A stretch of DNA of 64,000 bases from Wurfbainia villosa (GCA_025175895.1 CM046005.1:68782325-68846324), one strand, 5' to 3'; numbered from the stretch's first letter, positions 22,920 through 34,027 are shown. The notes: generated from the sequence alone by a model not told the origin. A program made the numbers and translations.

Positions 22920-25034
22920 TCATACAATTATCATTGTCTTTGTGATGATTGATATATCATCCGTGTAGAGTAAAGAGGATGCAGGTGTGTAAAGACTACA
23001 ATTTCATACTTGGTATGAATTTTATGAGTTTTGATTATATAGTTAAACTATTTAACGATTTAGTCATCTAGGGATTTGAGAAATCGTGTATCCTGGACAC
23101 GATTGGATCAGTTTATGGTTGTTGGAGTTGCGTAACTTGGCCACTGTTGATGGTGGTAGTTGGAGTTGCACACTCGACCATCGTAGATGGTGGTTTGCCT
23201 TGTATGATTTGGTTATTCCTACGAATGTGGATGGGATGCTTTTAAGCGTTAGTATATCACTGATTTGTTTGATCAGGAAGGTGATGGAATTTACTTGGTC
23301 GGAAGCCTGTGAAGCTAGTTTTCAGGGCTCAGTCGATGGTTGACTTTTGCATCAATGTTAGTTAATCCTTCCGATGTGGATGGAAGGGTATTGTACACAG
23401 ATGCGTCGCTTCAGTGAATGGAGCGATTCCGATGCTGTTGAATGAGGCGTATCATATGCCTACGTCAATAAGAAACTACGAGATAAGTTGTTATGCACGT
23501 GATGTGGGTTTAACATATATGATCTTTTGTAGTAGTTGTATAGAGCAGAAGTGCTCATGGAGTTTTGACTAGCTACTGGGTAGCTACTATAGAGTTGCTG
23601 GAACACGGACAGTTGCAACAAGGGAGATTGATCGATATAATCTCCCATGCACTTATAGAGTGTGAGGTGGAGTGGATTTTGGATGGTAGATGGACTTCTC
23701 TTTTGAGAAGATAATTCCCCGTCTCTAATAAGGATAGTGTGTTCCGGACATGCATCCAGGTAAGGAAGAGTCGCTATAGGAAGCATATCATTAGAGATTT
23801 GCTATTCATCCTGATGGTACTCAGATGTATCGAGAGTTGAAACGTTTATAATGGTGGAATGATATGAAGAGGGGTATAGCAGATTTTGCTGCTCGATGTT
23901 TGGTATGCCAGTAGGTGAAGGCTGAACATCAGAAACTCTCTGGATTGCTCCAGAAAATTCCGATTTTGGAATTGGAAGTGGGAGCATATCACTATTGATT
24001 TTGTTACGGGATTACCTAGAACCCGTAAAGGACATGATGCGATTTGGGTGATCGTGGATCGGTTAACCAAATCAGCTCACTTCCTTCCGATTCGTGAGAT
24101 GGACTCATTGGACCGTCTAGAGGAATTGTACTGCCGAGAGATTATCAGATTGCATGGTGTACCTTTGAGTATCATATCTGATAGAGATCTGCGATTTACT
24201 TCGCGATTTTGGCAAAGTCTACAGCAGGCCATGGGCACAGAGCTTTGACTCAGTACAACATTTCATCCGCAAATAGACAGACAGTTCTAACATACCATTC
24301 AGACTCTGGAGGATCTATTGAGATCTTGTGTCATGGATTTTGGTGACAGTTGGGAGGATCACATTCCTTTAGTGGAATTTGCCTACAACAACAGCTACCA
24401 CTCTTCTATTCAGATGGCTCTATTCGAGGCTTTATACGGCAGACCCTGTAGATCTCTTGTGTTATGGGAGGAAGTTGAGGAACGACAGTTATTGGTGCCT
24501 CAGAGTATCCAGCATGATGCAGAGTTGGTGCGAGTGATCAGACGATGGTTATCTGAGGCACAGGATCGACAGAAGAGTTATGCAGATCGGAGGCGAAGGC
24601 CTCTGGAATTCTCAGTCGGGGACCATGTATTCCTACGAGTGTCACCCACCAAAGGAGTCAAGAGGTTTGGGTTGAAAGGAAAATTAGCTCCACGCTACAT
24701 TGGTCCATTTGAGATATTAGAACGAATTGGAGGTATAACTTATCGATTGGCCTTACCTCTGACACTTGCGGGTGTTCACAATGTATTTCATGTTTCTATG
24801 CTGAGGAAATATGTGCCGCAATCTGACCATATTTTGAAAGAGGTTCTGATACCACTCCAGGCGAATGCGACTTATGAGGAGATTCCAGTGCAGATTCTTG
24901 GTTGCAAGGAGCGACAGTTGCGGAACAAAACCATCCGACTCGTAAAGGTGGGATGGCAACATCATACGGATGAGGAGGCTATATGGGAGCTGGAAGATAC
25001 TATCCGAGCTCGATACCCTCATCTGTTTATTTGA
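22920..25034 (+). pseudogene. Gypsy-A reverse transcriptase remainder, RNase H and integrase (decayed)
   Basis: This continues the pol gene split by Gypsy-B. A degraded RT catalytic-loop region (FVMIDIS) lies near 22940. The RT-RNase H connection FTWSEACEASFQ is near 23290 and an RNase H start with YTDAS near 23400. The integrase H2C2 zinc-finger remnant CLVC lies at 23897-23908 with a stop just after. The core follows with TIDFVTG near 23990 and IISDRDLRF near 24170. In-frame stops occur at 24246 and again before 24318, and the residue expected to be the catalytic Glu is not present in that stretch. The downstream part stays open to 25034 and is listed separately. Confidence 0.8.
24318..25034 (+). 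CDS. Integrase C-terminal half with GPY/F-like module and chromodomain-like tail (fragment)
   Basis: 239 codons open to the natural pol stop. The fragment begins in the integrase core just after the lost catalytic Glu region and continues through EFAYNNSYHSS and ALYGRPCRS. A GPF-type module (about residues 125-160, IGPFEILERIGG and YRLALP) follows, then FHVSMLRKYVP, and a C-terminal segment ending WELEDTIRARYPHLF that resembles the chromodomain tail of Tekay-type elements. Known role of such tails: guiding integration to heterochromatin. The first ATG is not a real start; the frame is the same as the upstream integrase at 24048-24248, with only two stop codons separating them. It is not expected to be made as a functional protein. 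Confidence 0.8.
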   Translation: MRSCVMDFGDSWEDHIPLVEFAYNNSYHSSIQMALFEALYGRPCRSLVLWEEVEERQLLVPQSIQHDAELVRVIRRWLSEAQDRQKSYADRRRRPLEFSVGDHVFLRVSPTKGVKRFGLKGKLAPRYIGPFEILERIGGITYRLALPLTLAGVHNVFHVSMLRKYVPQSDHILKEVLIPLQANATYEEIPVQILGCKERQLRNKTIRLVKVGWQHHTDEEAIWELEDTIRARYPHLFI

Positions 25035-25111
25035 GGTATGTTGTTATTTCAGAAACTTGCTTGAAATAATTTTCGCATTTAAGTACGAAATTTGGGGACC
25101 AAATTTTTACA

Positions 25112-25123
25112 AGTGGGGGAGAA
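25112..25123 (+). other. Polypurine tract, Gypsy-A
   Basis: AGTGGGGGAGAA immediately before the 3' LTR. It is preceded by AATTTGGGGACCAAATTTTT, which has a reverse-strand counterpart in Gypsy-B next to 15623. Confidence 0.8.
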
Positions 25124-26722
25124 TATAAAATACCATAGGAAAATAATAATAATAATAATAAATAAATAAATAAAAATAATAATAATGTTTGGTAATTAGG
25201 AAAATACCCTATGGAATTTTCCAGGAATTTTTAGAAATTTTCTTGGACTTAAATGGAAATTTTTACGGCAATTTGCGGAGAAAAATTTAATAGGCATATA
25301 GGATTGGACCCGACCCGATCTATTGGACCCGACTCGTTTTAATTAGACCCGATCGCTTCATTTGTGTAATGCACAACCGCTCTCTGCCGTCGCCTTAAAT
25401 CCCGACGTTTCTCCTTTTCCCAGCCATGACCTCATTTCTTCTGCGCGAGTTCTTCCTCTCCGAAATGCACGGCGATCGAGTGCTCTTCCTCTTCCTCACG
25501 GCGAGTGACGGCGGCGGCGGCTGGACCATCCACGATGGGCTCTGCGGACGAGCAAGAGTAGAGAGCGAGCGGGAGCAGAGGGCAAGCGAGTGGCGGGGGA
25601 GCTTGAATCGGGGACGTTCCGACGATGAGCTGCCGATTTGGGGGAGTTCTGTCGATTGCCGCTGGAGCAAAGTAAGGGCACAGTTCTTTGTAGGTTTCAA
25701 TCGATCCCTTCATCATGGCTTGTTGTTTCTCATGCGAGCAGCACGATGATGTCGTCAATGCAGTTGGTTGTTCCGACCAGAGGGGGAGCTTTCCGGCGAA
25801 TTGGGGATTGGGGGAGCAGTACCGTCGGAGTAGCTTCAAGTGCTGGTATATCTTGAGCTTTCCTTTCTATTCTGTCCACTTCAATTTATATGGATCGTTG
25901 ATGTAGATAGGGTGGCGATTCTTGGGTTCGAAGAGGGGTCGGTGGCAGTATGGATGGGAATGGTGGATCGAGGTTAAGGTGAGGTTTGTTTTGATCCACG
26001 ATTTTATCATGATTTGTATGCTGCAGCATGGTTGTTTATGGTGATTTGGTTGTCAAATGTGGTTGAGCTGCTCTGTTTGGGGGGTTTGCTTAGCTGTGGG
26101 TGAGTGAGGAAGGACTAATGGAGTGGGGTGTTTCATGTAGGATTGGTTAGAACCCTAAATCGGTGTAACTATGGGTTATGATGGAGCTGTGAACAATGGA
26201 TTAAATGGTTAGATAGCTATTTGGGTTTCATTTTGTTTTTTGATGTGAATTGGGTGTATGGTGTGGAATTAGGTGTGGAAATTCCAGGATTAGTTATACA
26301 TAAGTGGAATGTGAGTTGGTATGAAAATCCTAATGGGGATATTATGTCTGTGCCCTGTTATTGAAGGGCTATGAAGGTGTTAAATGTGAATTGGTGGTAG
26401 AGAGATTAATGTAAAAGCTGAGGGCTCAATGGGGAGTTTGGTTGCGATGAATTGGCCATGATAATTGGGTGTTATCTAATTCATGTTCGATATAAGGACG
26501 TGAATATAGGAACGAGGTAGTAATGAATTTGTATATTGTCGGGTGCTGGAACTTAGTACTTGTTATGTTTCGTGCAAGATGTGTGATCGAGACTTTAACT
26601 AGTCTTTGGATAATGGCCGGAATATGAAATCGATGTAGGATTCGATTTGGTCATGTTAGAACTTAATCGTAATTCATGTTGTCTTGTAGGACTTTGGTTG
26701 GTGACAAATGCTTGTACGTATG

Positions 26723-27882
26723 TGTTAGGGCAATCTTTTGCCATGATAAGGTTTTGATGTGTGTGACAAAAGGTTTAAGTTAGGTTGTGATTATGATTTG
26801 ATATGTGCGTTGGAGTCTTGCAGGGCTTAGTAATTTGCACATGGAGTCTTGGCAGGTTCACCACTCACTACCTCGTGCTTGAGTCGGAGAAGGAGCATTG
26901 CAGAGTCGTGCGCTTGATGCTGCCAAGGGACCGCCGGACAAGATGACTTGAAGCGAAGCCAAGGAAGCAGACTTCGGAGGCAAGAGACGCGAAGGAGCAT
27001 TGCAGAGTCGTGCGCCTGATGCTGCCGAGGGACGTGGTCGTAAACGAAGAGAGTTTCGGCGAGGGACTTCGTGTGAGATGAGAGAATGAGTGAATTGTAA
27101 GTAGCTCATTAGGTGAACTTGGCTGAATGGCTAAGTGTCGGATGAGTTTTCCCGACATCAATCGACTGCCATGGAATGGCAGTCTATTGCTCTGAGTCGA
27201 ATGAGTTTGACTGGTATCCGACTGATGGGTTTATGCCCAACAGTCGACTGCTAGAAGATGTCGCGGGTACAGAACCGCTCGTAGCCGACTGGGCAGTCGA
27301 CTACGGAGGCAGCAGTCGATTGATGAGGTCCATCAGTCGACTGGCAAGTGTTCCGTTGGACTATAACGGTCGGAATCCGACGTGTTCGGAGGCCGTTGGA
27401 GTGGCGGCAGTCGACTGCCAAGGGCAGCAGTCGACTGGTGGCGGCCAATGGGAAGAAAAGCTTCCTCTCTATAAAAAGAGAGGGCGTGAGGCTTTGAGAG
27501 GCTAATGCTTATGCTTTAAGTGATCATCCAAGTGCCCCACAAGCTTTAAACTCTTCTTACTTGCTTTTACTTCATTTCTATTGTAAGAAGAGTGATCTTG
27601 ATTTGTAAAGGTTATCTCCACCTAGCTTGGTGCAAAGGAGAGACCAATAGTGGATTGGTTTTGGCGGAGTGATTCACCGAGGATGAATCGGGGACCGTGG
27701 ATTAGAGGCGTAGCCGTGAACCATGTTATACTATCATGTTAGCATTGTTTGTATTCTTCTTTATTGTTTATTTGCTTGTCTTGTTGTTTCCGTTGCGCTA
27801 ATCTTTTGTAGATGAGCAAATTCTGTTATCCAACAAAAGAGGGCTATTCACCCCCCTCTAGCCGGCCGATCGATCCCCTACA
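26723..27882 (+). repeat. 5' LTR of TR-GAG1b
   Basis: 1160 bp, TGTTAGGGCAATC to CCCCTACA. The segment 27150-27440 is studded with CAGTCGACTG and near variants. Confidence 0.93.
27468..27478 (+). promoter_or_regulatory. TATA box in TR-GAG1b 5' LTR
   Basis: TCTATAAAAAG, embedded in CCTCTC (27464-27469) and GAGAGG (27478-27483), which form an inverted repeat around it. It is about 405 bases from the LTR end. Confidence 0.6.
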
Positions 27883-27884
27883 AG

Positions 27885-27897
27885 TGGTATCAGAGCC
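27885..27897 (+). other. Primer binding site, TR-GAG1b
   Basis: TGGTATCAGAGCC, two bases after the LTR end. Confidence 0.92.
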
Positions 27898-27944
27898 AAG
27901 GAAAGCTTGTCGAGGACTAACCGCCTCAACAAGCACTTTCAAGG

Positions 27945-29663
27945 ATGGCCGGCTCAAACATTCACCCACCAAAATTCGAAGGCGAATTCTCTTGGTGGAA
28001 AAAGAGAATGGAGGTATTCTTTGAAACCGATTTTGAAATTTTATTAATTATGAAAAACGGTTTCGAGTTGCCTAGGAATGAAGATGGGGAGCCATTGGAG
28101 AAAGCAAGGTGGAGCAAGAGGCAAAGAGAAGAATATTTGGCGAATTCAAATGCCAAGCACCACCTCTACAATGTACTCCCCCAACAAGAAGTTAACCGGA
28201 TTGGGGAAAGCTCTAGTGCCAAGGAGATGTGGAAGAAGCTAGTAGAGATTCATGAAGGCACTTCGGAGGCTAAACTTGCTAGGAGAGACCTCCTCCGCTC
28301 CCAACTATCCAACATCAAATTAGAAAAGGGAGAAATGGTAACATCGTTGCATTCTAGGTTTAAGGAAATTTTGATTGGACTAACAAGTGTAGGAGAAAGG
28401 CTCTCCAACCGGGATATGCTTATGAAAGCAATCGATGCTTTTCCCCGGTCATCAAAATGGAGCTTAATGGTGGACTCTTTCTATATGTCCAAGAACTTAG
28501 AAGTAAGTACTTTAGAGGAGTTCTTCTCAACCATGGAGCTCCACGAAACGAGGCTTGAAGGAATACAAGAAGAGCCTAGAATTCAACCTTCAAGAGGAGT
28601 AACATTTTTGGCCAACAAGGGGAAGAAGAAGATAGAGATCCCCTCCTCCTCCGATGATGAAGCATCCTCCTCCTCCTCCATGGATAGCACGGAAGAAGCC
28701 TATATGGTAAGGAGGGTAAGGCGTGCATTGAAAGGTTTTCAATTTAATAAATCTAATGATAGGAGGAGAAGACCAAGGGGGAAGGTCATTTGCTACAATT
28801 GCCAAGGAGAGGGACACATAAGGGACATTTGTCCCCTCCTAAACAAGAGCAAGGAAGAAAGGAAAAAGAAGGAAGAAAAGAAGAAGAAAAAGGGGATCAA
28901 GAAGAAAAAGGAAGAGGAGAAGAAGGCAAAGGAAAAGGCAAAGACCAAAGCTCTAAAGGCAAGGACTTGGGATGACCCCTCCTCCTCATCTTCATCATCA
29001 TCGGAAGAGGAGAATGCTTTTATCGCCAACTTAGCATTGATGGCTTTCGACGACTTGGATTGCTCCTCCTCCGAAAATGAAGGATCAAGCTCAAGTGGAG
29101 AGAGCTCAAGTGAAGGGGGAGCCTCCTCTACCTCCTCATTCGAAGAAGAAGACATGGAAACTATGATAACTAACCTTTCACCTAGTAAAATAGTTTCTAT
29201 GATTTCTAGCCTCACTAAGGATTTATTTAGAGCAAAGAAGAAAAATAAAACCATGCTTGATCAAATTAAAAATTTAGAGCAAAAATTAGAAAAAGCATGT
29301 TTTAATGATAATGATGATGATGCATGCTCACATGATAACTATATGCCTTTGGATGTTAATGATGCATGCATAGAAGAAAATAGGGCTTTAAGAGAAAAGG
29401 TAGACTATTTGACCAAAGCCCTAGAGAAGTTCACTATTGGCTCAAATACTTTGAACATGATCATAGGGAGCCAAAGGGAAAGCTTTAACAAAAAAGGCCT
29501 AGGATATAAAGAAAAGAAAAATGAAAAGGCCTATAAATGTTTAATAGCTAGGGGTCAAGACAAGAAGAAGGTAATTGCTAGAAAATGGATCCCTAAGAAA
29601 TTTTTAGTGAACCCAATAGGAAAGAACTTATTTTGGGTTCCAAAATCCATCCTTAAGGGTTAG
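27945..29663 (+). CDS. gag: Gag polyprotein (copia/UBN2 type) of TR-GAG1b, 572 aa
   Basis: Intact ORF closely similar to the minus-strand Gag at 347-2080 along its whole length. Domains in order: UBN2-type Gag region (about residues 1-210); a basic region and the CCHC knuckle CYNCQGEGHIRDIC at residues 283-296; a Lys/Glu-rich run (about 297-345) and acidic Ser/Glu tracts (346-420); a predicted coiled coil (about 435-490); and the conserved C-terminal block KFTIGSNTLNMIIGSQ from about 494. It would act in the cytoplasm as the particle shell protein packaging the element RNA. The start is the first ATG after the primer site (47 bases on), as in the other copy. No other long gene in the window has stayed open in two separate copies. 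Confidence 0.93.
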   Translation: MAGSNIHPPKFEGEFSWWKKRMEVFFETDFEILLIMKNGFELPRNEDGEPLEKARWSKRQREEYLANSNAKHHLYNVLPQQEVNRIGESSSAKEMWKKLVEIHEGTSEAKLARRDLLRSQLSNIKLEKGEMVTSLHSRFKEILIGLTSVGERLSNRDMLMKAIDAFPRSSKWSLMVDSFYMSKNLEVSTLEEFFSTMELHETRLEGIQEEPRIQPSRGVTFLANKGKKKIEIPSSSDDEASSSSSMDSTEEAYMVRRVRRALKGFQFNKSNDRRRRPRGKVICYNCQGEGHIRDICPLLNKSKEERKKKEEKKKKKGIKKKKEEEKKAKEKAKTKALKARTWDDPSSSSSSSSEEENAFIANLALMAFDDLDCSSSENEGSSSSGESSSEGGASSTSSFEEEDMETMITNLSPSKIVSMISSLTKDLFRAKKKNKTMLDQIKNLEQKLEKACFNDNDDDACSHDNYMPLDVNDACIEENRALREKVDYLTKALEKFTIGSNTLNMIIGSQRESFNKKGLGYKEKKNEKAYKCLIARGQDKKKVIARKWIPKKFLVNPIGKNLFWVPKSILKG

Positions 29664-30892
29664 AAAAACCCTAGGATAGTCAACCATATACAATTTATCT
29701 ATATCATATTTTGGTTGACTTAGGATGGCGGGACATAATTTTTGAAATAGTGTTAGGTGATGATAATGTGCCTATAAATAGATATCAATGTTTAAGTCAT
29801 GATAGTTAATGAAATTGCTATGTATGTTTGCTATCATGATTTATGATCTTGATAATTGGCACATAGTCATGGGCTTTAAGGGTACAAATCATGCTTTAGG
29901 TGATATTTGCTTATTACTATTATGAAATACCTAATGCATGATAACAATTTGATGAATACTTTTATTTTATGATCATAATGTAAATTTAAGTCATATACAT
30001 CTTTATGATCATGTGGATTGTTAGGGTGATACTTAACCTTGATAGAATTGCATAAATATAATGGTTAAGTATATACAAATACCTTTAGGATACATCTCAC
30101 ACTCACCATAGGCTACCTTGATTGAAAAATTAGCATGAGTGAGATGTCAGGATGATACAAATGTCCACTAGTGCCTATGACATTTAGATGATCATTTAAA
30201 GTATCAAAATAGCAATAATAGACCAATCATGGGGAAGACTTATATTTAATTATAGACATATTGCCCAAAGATCATGGTTGGATATTTCTTATGTTTTCAA
30301 AACAATTTCTCACTTTAAAATCTGTGTATTCATGTTTTGAAACAATCCAAAGCAAGACTAGATGTTAAAATGGATACCAACATGCTCAAAACTAGTGGTT
30401 TTTAAAGCTTTTGGATTTTTGGAAAATACTTGAAAATATAATGATTTTTCATGGAAAACTATTTTTCACTGATAAATATACTTACAAGAAATGTATTCCC
30501 CAAATTTCACTATTTTTTGAATTTTTTGGAATTTATAATGCATTTCTGAAATTCATCCAGAAAATCAGAATTTCGGGATTCATTGTGCGATCATTGAATC
30601 GATAGCGATCATTGCTTACTGAAAACAACCCAACAATTTCTGATACACGGTTTTAAGGCATGTTTTTGGTTATGTTTCTCTCTAGACTCGATGCCATGAT
30701 ATATAAACTTGTTTTTAATCTTTTTGATGGTGTCAAAGGGGGAGAAAACTATGTGTTTAAGTAAGGGGGAACATATTTAGGGGGAGTTTCATGTATTAAG
30801 GGGGAGAGTTACTAATCATGTTTATTCACATGCTTTCCTTTCTTAATGTTTTATCAAATGTTTTACCTAACTTAAACGGATTGCCACACATC
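29664..30892 (+). other. Noncoding stretch between gag and 3' LTR of TR-GAG1b
   Basis: AT-rich sequence with no recognisable domain in any frame. Its first part, just after the gag stop, is also conserved in the minus-strand copy (complement of 1-346), so it is a fixed part of the element. It has several AGGGGGAG-type purine runs near 30738-30805. The small open frame at 30411-30605 has no counterpart that I can recognise. Confidence 0.75.
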
Positions 30893-30906
30893 AAAAAGGG
30901 GGAGAT
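30893..30906 (+). other. Polypurine tract, TR-GAG1b
   Basis: AAAAAGGGGGAGAT directly before the 3' LTR. TR-GAG2 has the identical tract. Confidence 0.88.
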
Positions 30907-32078
30907 TGTTAGGGCAATCTCTTGCCATGATAAGGTTTTGATGTGTGTGGCAAAGGGTTTAAGTTAGGTTGTGATTATGATTTGATATGTGCGTTGGAGT
31001 CTTGCAGAGCTTAGTAATTTGCACATGGAGTCTTGGCGGGTTCACCACTCACTACCTCGTGCTTGAGTCGGAGAAGGAGCATTGCAGAGCCGTGCGCTTG
31101 ATGCTGCCGAGGGACCGTCGGACGAGATGACTTGAAGCGAAGCCAAGGAAGCAGACTTCGGAGGCAAGAGATGCGAAGGAGAATTGCAGAGTCATGCACC
31201 TGATGCTGCCGAGGGACGTGGCCACAAACAAAGAGAGTTTCGGCAAGGGACTTCGAGTGAGATGAGAGAATGAGTGAATTGTAAGTAGCTCATTAGGTGA
31301 ACTTGGCCGAATGGCTAAGTGTCAGATGAGTTTTCCCGACATCGATTATTTGCCATGGAAAGGCGATCATTGCTCTGAGTTGAATGGGTTAGTATCCGTG
31401 ATGGGGTTTATGCTCGATCGATCGCCATGGAATGGAATGGCGGTCGATTGCGAAGATGTCGTGGTCTGAAGCTCATGGCCGACTTGGCGATCGACTATGG
31501 AGGCGCAATGATCGTGATGAGGTCCATCAGTCGACTGCCAAGTGTTCCGTTGGACTACAACGGTCAGAATCTAACGTGTTCGGAGGCCGTTGGAGTGGCG
31601 GCAGTCGACTGCCAAGGGCAGCAGTCGACTAGTGGCAGCCAATGGGAAGAAAAGCTTCCTCTCTATAAAAAGAGAGGGTGTGGGGCTTTGAGAGGCTAAT
31701 GCTTATGCTTTAAGTGATCATCTAAGTGCCCCACAAGCTTTAAACTCTTCTTACTTGCTTTTACTTCATTTCTATTGTAAGAAGAGTGATATTGATTTGT
31801 AAAGGTTATCTCCACCTAGCTTGGTGCAAAGGAGAGACCAATAGTGGATTGGTTTTGGCGGAGTGATTCACCGAGGACGAATCGGGGACCGTGGATTAGC
31901 GGCGTAGCCGTGAACCACGTTATACTATCTTGTTAGCATTGTTTGTATTCTTCTTTATTGTTTATTTTCTTGTCTTGTTGTTTCCGTTACGCTAATCTTT
32001 TGTAGACAAGCAAATTCCGTTATCCAACGTAAGAGGGCTATTCACCCCCCCCTCTAGCCGGCCGATCTATCCCCTACA
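30907..32078 (+). repeat. 3' LTR of TR-GAG1b
   Basis: 1172 bp. The outer parts are close to the 5' LTR, but the segment 31330-31530 differs heavily and carries GATCG-type motifs where the 5' LTR has GTCGACTG-type motifs. A TATA box lies at 31662-31671 in the same inverted-repeat setting. Confidence 0.92.
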
Positions 32079-33900
32079 GTATGGAATGCTAGCACGAGCT
32101 ACTAATAGGTGGGTAATTCCCTACCCTGGTCAGGTAGTTTTAAATGCATGCAGATTTAGATACATGATCATCTTATATGATCATGTTACCTTGACTCTGC
32201 TCTTATTTACTCTTGAGCTTCATACCTTATCTTTGGCTATTAAACTCTATTGCTGTTATCATGTTTCACCTCATCATGATTAGGAGTTATATATGTGATG
32301 TAGGTAACCTGGAATTTGTTTAGTTAAGTGCAATAGTGAAGTCCGAATGATGACCTGATTGTAAATTGGGCAAAAAGGTCATCCGTGGGTAGGTAATGTC
32401 TTGAACGTAGGGTTAATTTTAATACCCTTAGGTTACATGTTTACTACCGACCAAGTACCGTGTAAATTGGTCAGGTGAATTGTACTTAGGGTGTCGCTAC
32501 AGACCAGTGGTCCTAGCTTGTTATAATCAGTTGAGTACTCTTTGCAGGATAGAGAGTGCATTGATCTGATTGGTTTGACTCTCTATAGGATAGAGTGTCT
32601 GTGGTGGATGTCTATTTATGTGACAGAGCATTCATGTCATTTGTATGCATGCTGGCGACGTGGTCTCTCTTATGGTTGAAAGGGTCGTCAGTCATCCTGC
32701 CTCCACGATTACTCATAGGAGGAGTAACTCGTGTGAGGGCAGAGCATTGTGGTGTTGCACACTACCACTATAGACGATGGTAGTGAGATTTGCATGTCGT
32801 AGTCCTGCATGTGTGACACTCTACCACTCATGGGTAGTGACTATCGGAGTGGCCAACAGCAGGGACCCCCGTCGAGTAGCTTGCACTTCACGCTTATATG
32901 CTACTTGATCATACTGCCCACTCGACCACTCGAGAGTAGTGATTGGTGTTGAGTTGGGACAGTTGTCATGTCTATAGGGATGTATACTGAAAAGTCTATC
33001 TTTTGTATGAACATCTTTATTTTGAAATAAGAATCACATGATCATTGTTTGCATTTTTATGGTTATGCAATATTGTCTAATACATTACATTGTAGATAAC
33101 ATGGTGTGTGGTGTCACACGGGAGATCATGTTATCGGCTCTTTGTAAAGTATAAGTAAAGACTCATAACCGAGATGGCTTTGGACAAACCATCGGAATGG
33201 TTGTAGTGTGATTTGGTATTGATTTGTCTTGACCATAGAATCACACTAGTGCACTTTGTGTGTATTGAGCAGGACCGACTTAGAGGTGATTCAATTTATT
33301 GCTGACTACATAATCGAATCGGACCTCAAGATATTATTTTGTACATGCTCTTAATCCCGATATAATAACAGACACATATACTTAGTATTCATCTCTTTGA
33401 TTTACCAATGGGCGAGATTTATAGATTAAATCGATAGGCTCGGTAAGTTGGGAGATGATATTATTTATATGGTGTGCCGTTGATTATAGGAGGAAACCAT
33501 GTCCTATTTATTAGGATGATGATGTCCCCTTGAGGAGCTCATAAGGTTCATCATGTAAATCCTGCAGGTGGACTTGGTCCGGCATGATGAAAAGGTTGAG
33601 TGGTACTACTCATGGAGTTATATGTTGATTAATTAATGGTCAGTAAATTAATTAATCGACGGACATTCGAGATCTTAAACACGGGGAGAAAATGTACAAA
33701 TAATATATGGAGCCCATATTAACTTATGGGGGTTGGTGAGGTAGATCAATGATAATCCTTTAGTGGATTGGATTATCATTAATGGATCAGACTTTATGTG
33801 AGCTTGATCCATGGGTGGCCAAGATCCAACTCCTCCTCATGGTCCCTATTGTAGCCTATTAACACCTCATGAAGCTTAGATCCAATGGATAGAAACAAAA

Positions 33901-34009
33901 CTCTAGATCCAAAGGTAGAGATTAAATTTCTAAGATCCGACGGTTGAGATTAAATCTCTAGATTCGACGGTTGAGATTAAATCCCTAGAACCAATGGTGG
34001 AGATTAAAC
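33901..34009 (+). repeat. Four 27-28 bp tandem repeats in the Copia-1 5' LTR
   Basis: GAGATTAAAT or GAGATTAAAC recurs at 33918, 33946, 33973 and 34000, with GATCCGACGGTT-like sequence between. The set lies just upstream of the TATA box, where enhancer repeats are common in copia U3 regions. It is repeated at 45519-45628 in the 3' LTR. Confidence 0.85.
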
Positions 34010-34027
34010 CAAGGCTTATCCCTAACT

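Larger units (their letters stand above)
26723..32078 (+). mobile_element. TR-GAG1b: complete gag-only LTR retrotransposon
   Basis: 5356 bp. Target-site duplication GTATG lies at 26718-26722 and 32079-32083. The uninterrupted site is present in the Gypsy-A 5' LTR at about 8393 (GTACGTATGGACTGC). Parts in order: 5' LTR 26723-27882, primer site 27885, gag 27945-29663, 1.2 kb without coding potential, polypurine tract, 3' LTR 30907-32078. No pol domain is present in any frame. This matches the structure known in plants as TR-GAG (terminal-repeat retrotransposon with Gag only). Confidence 0.93.
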
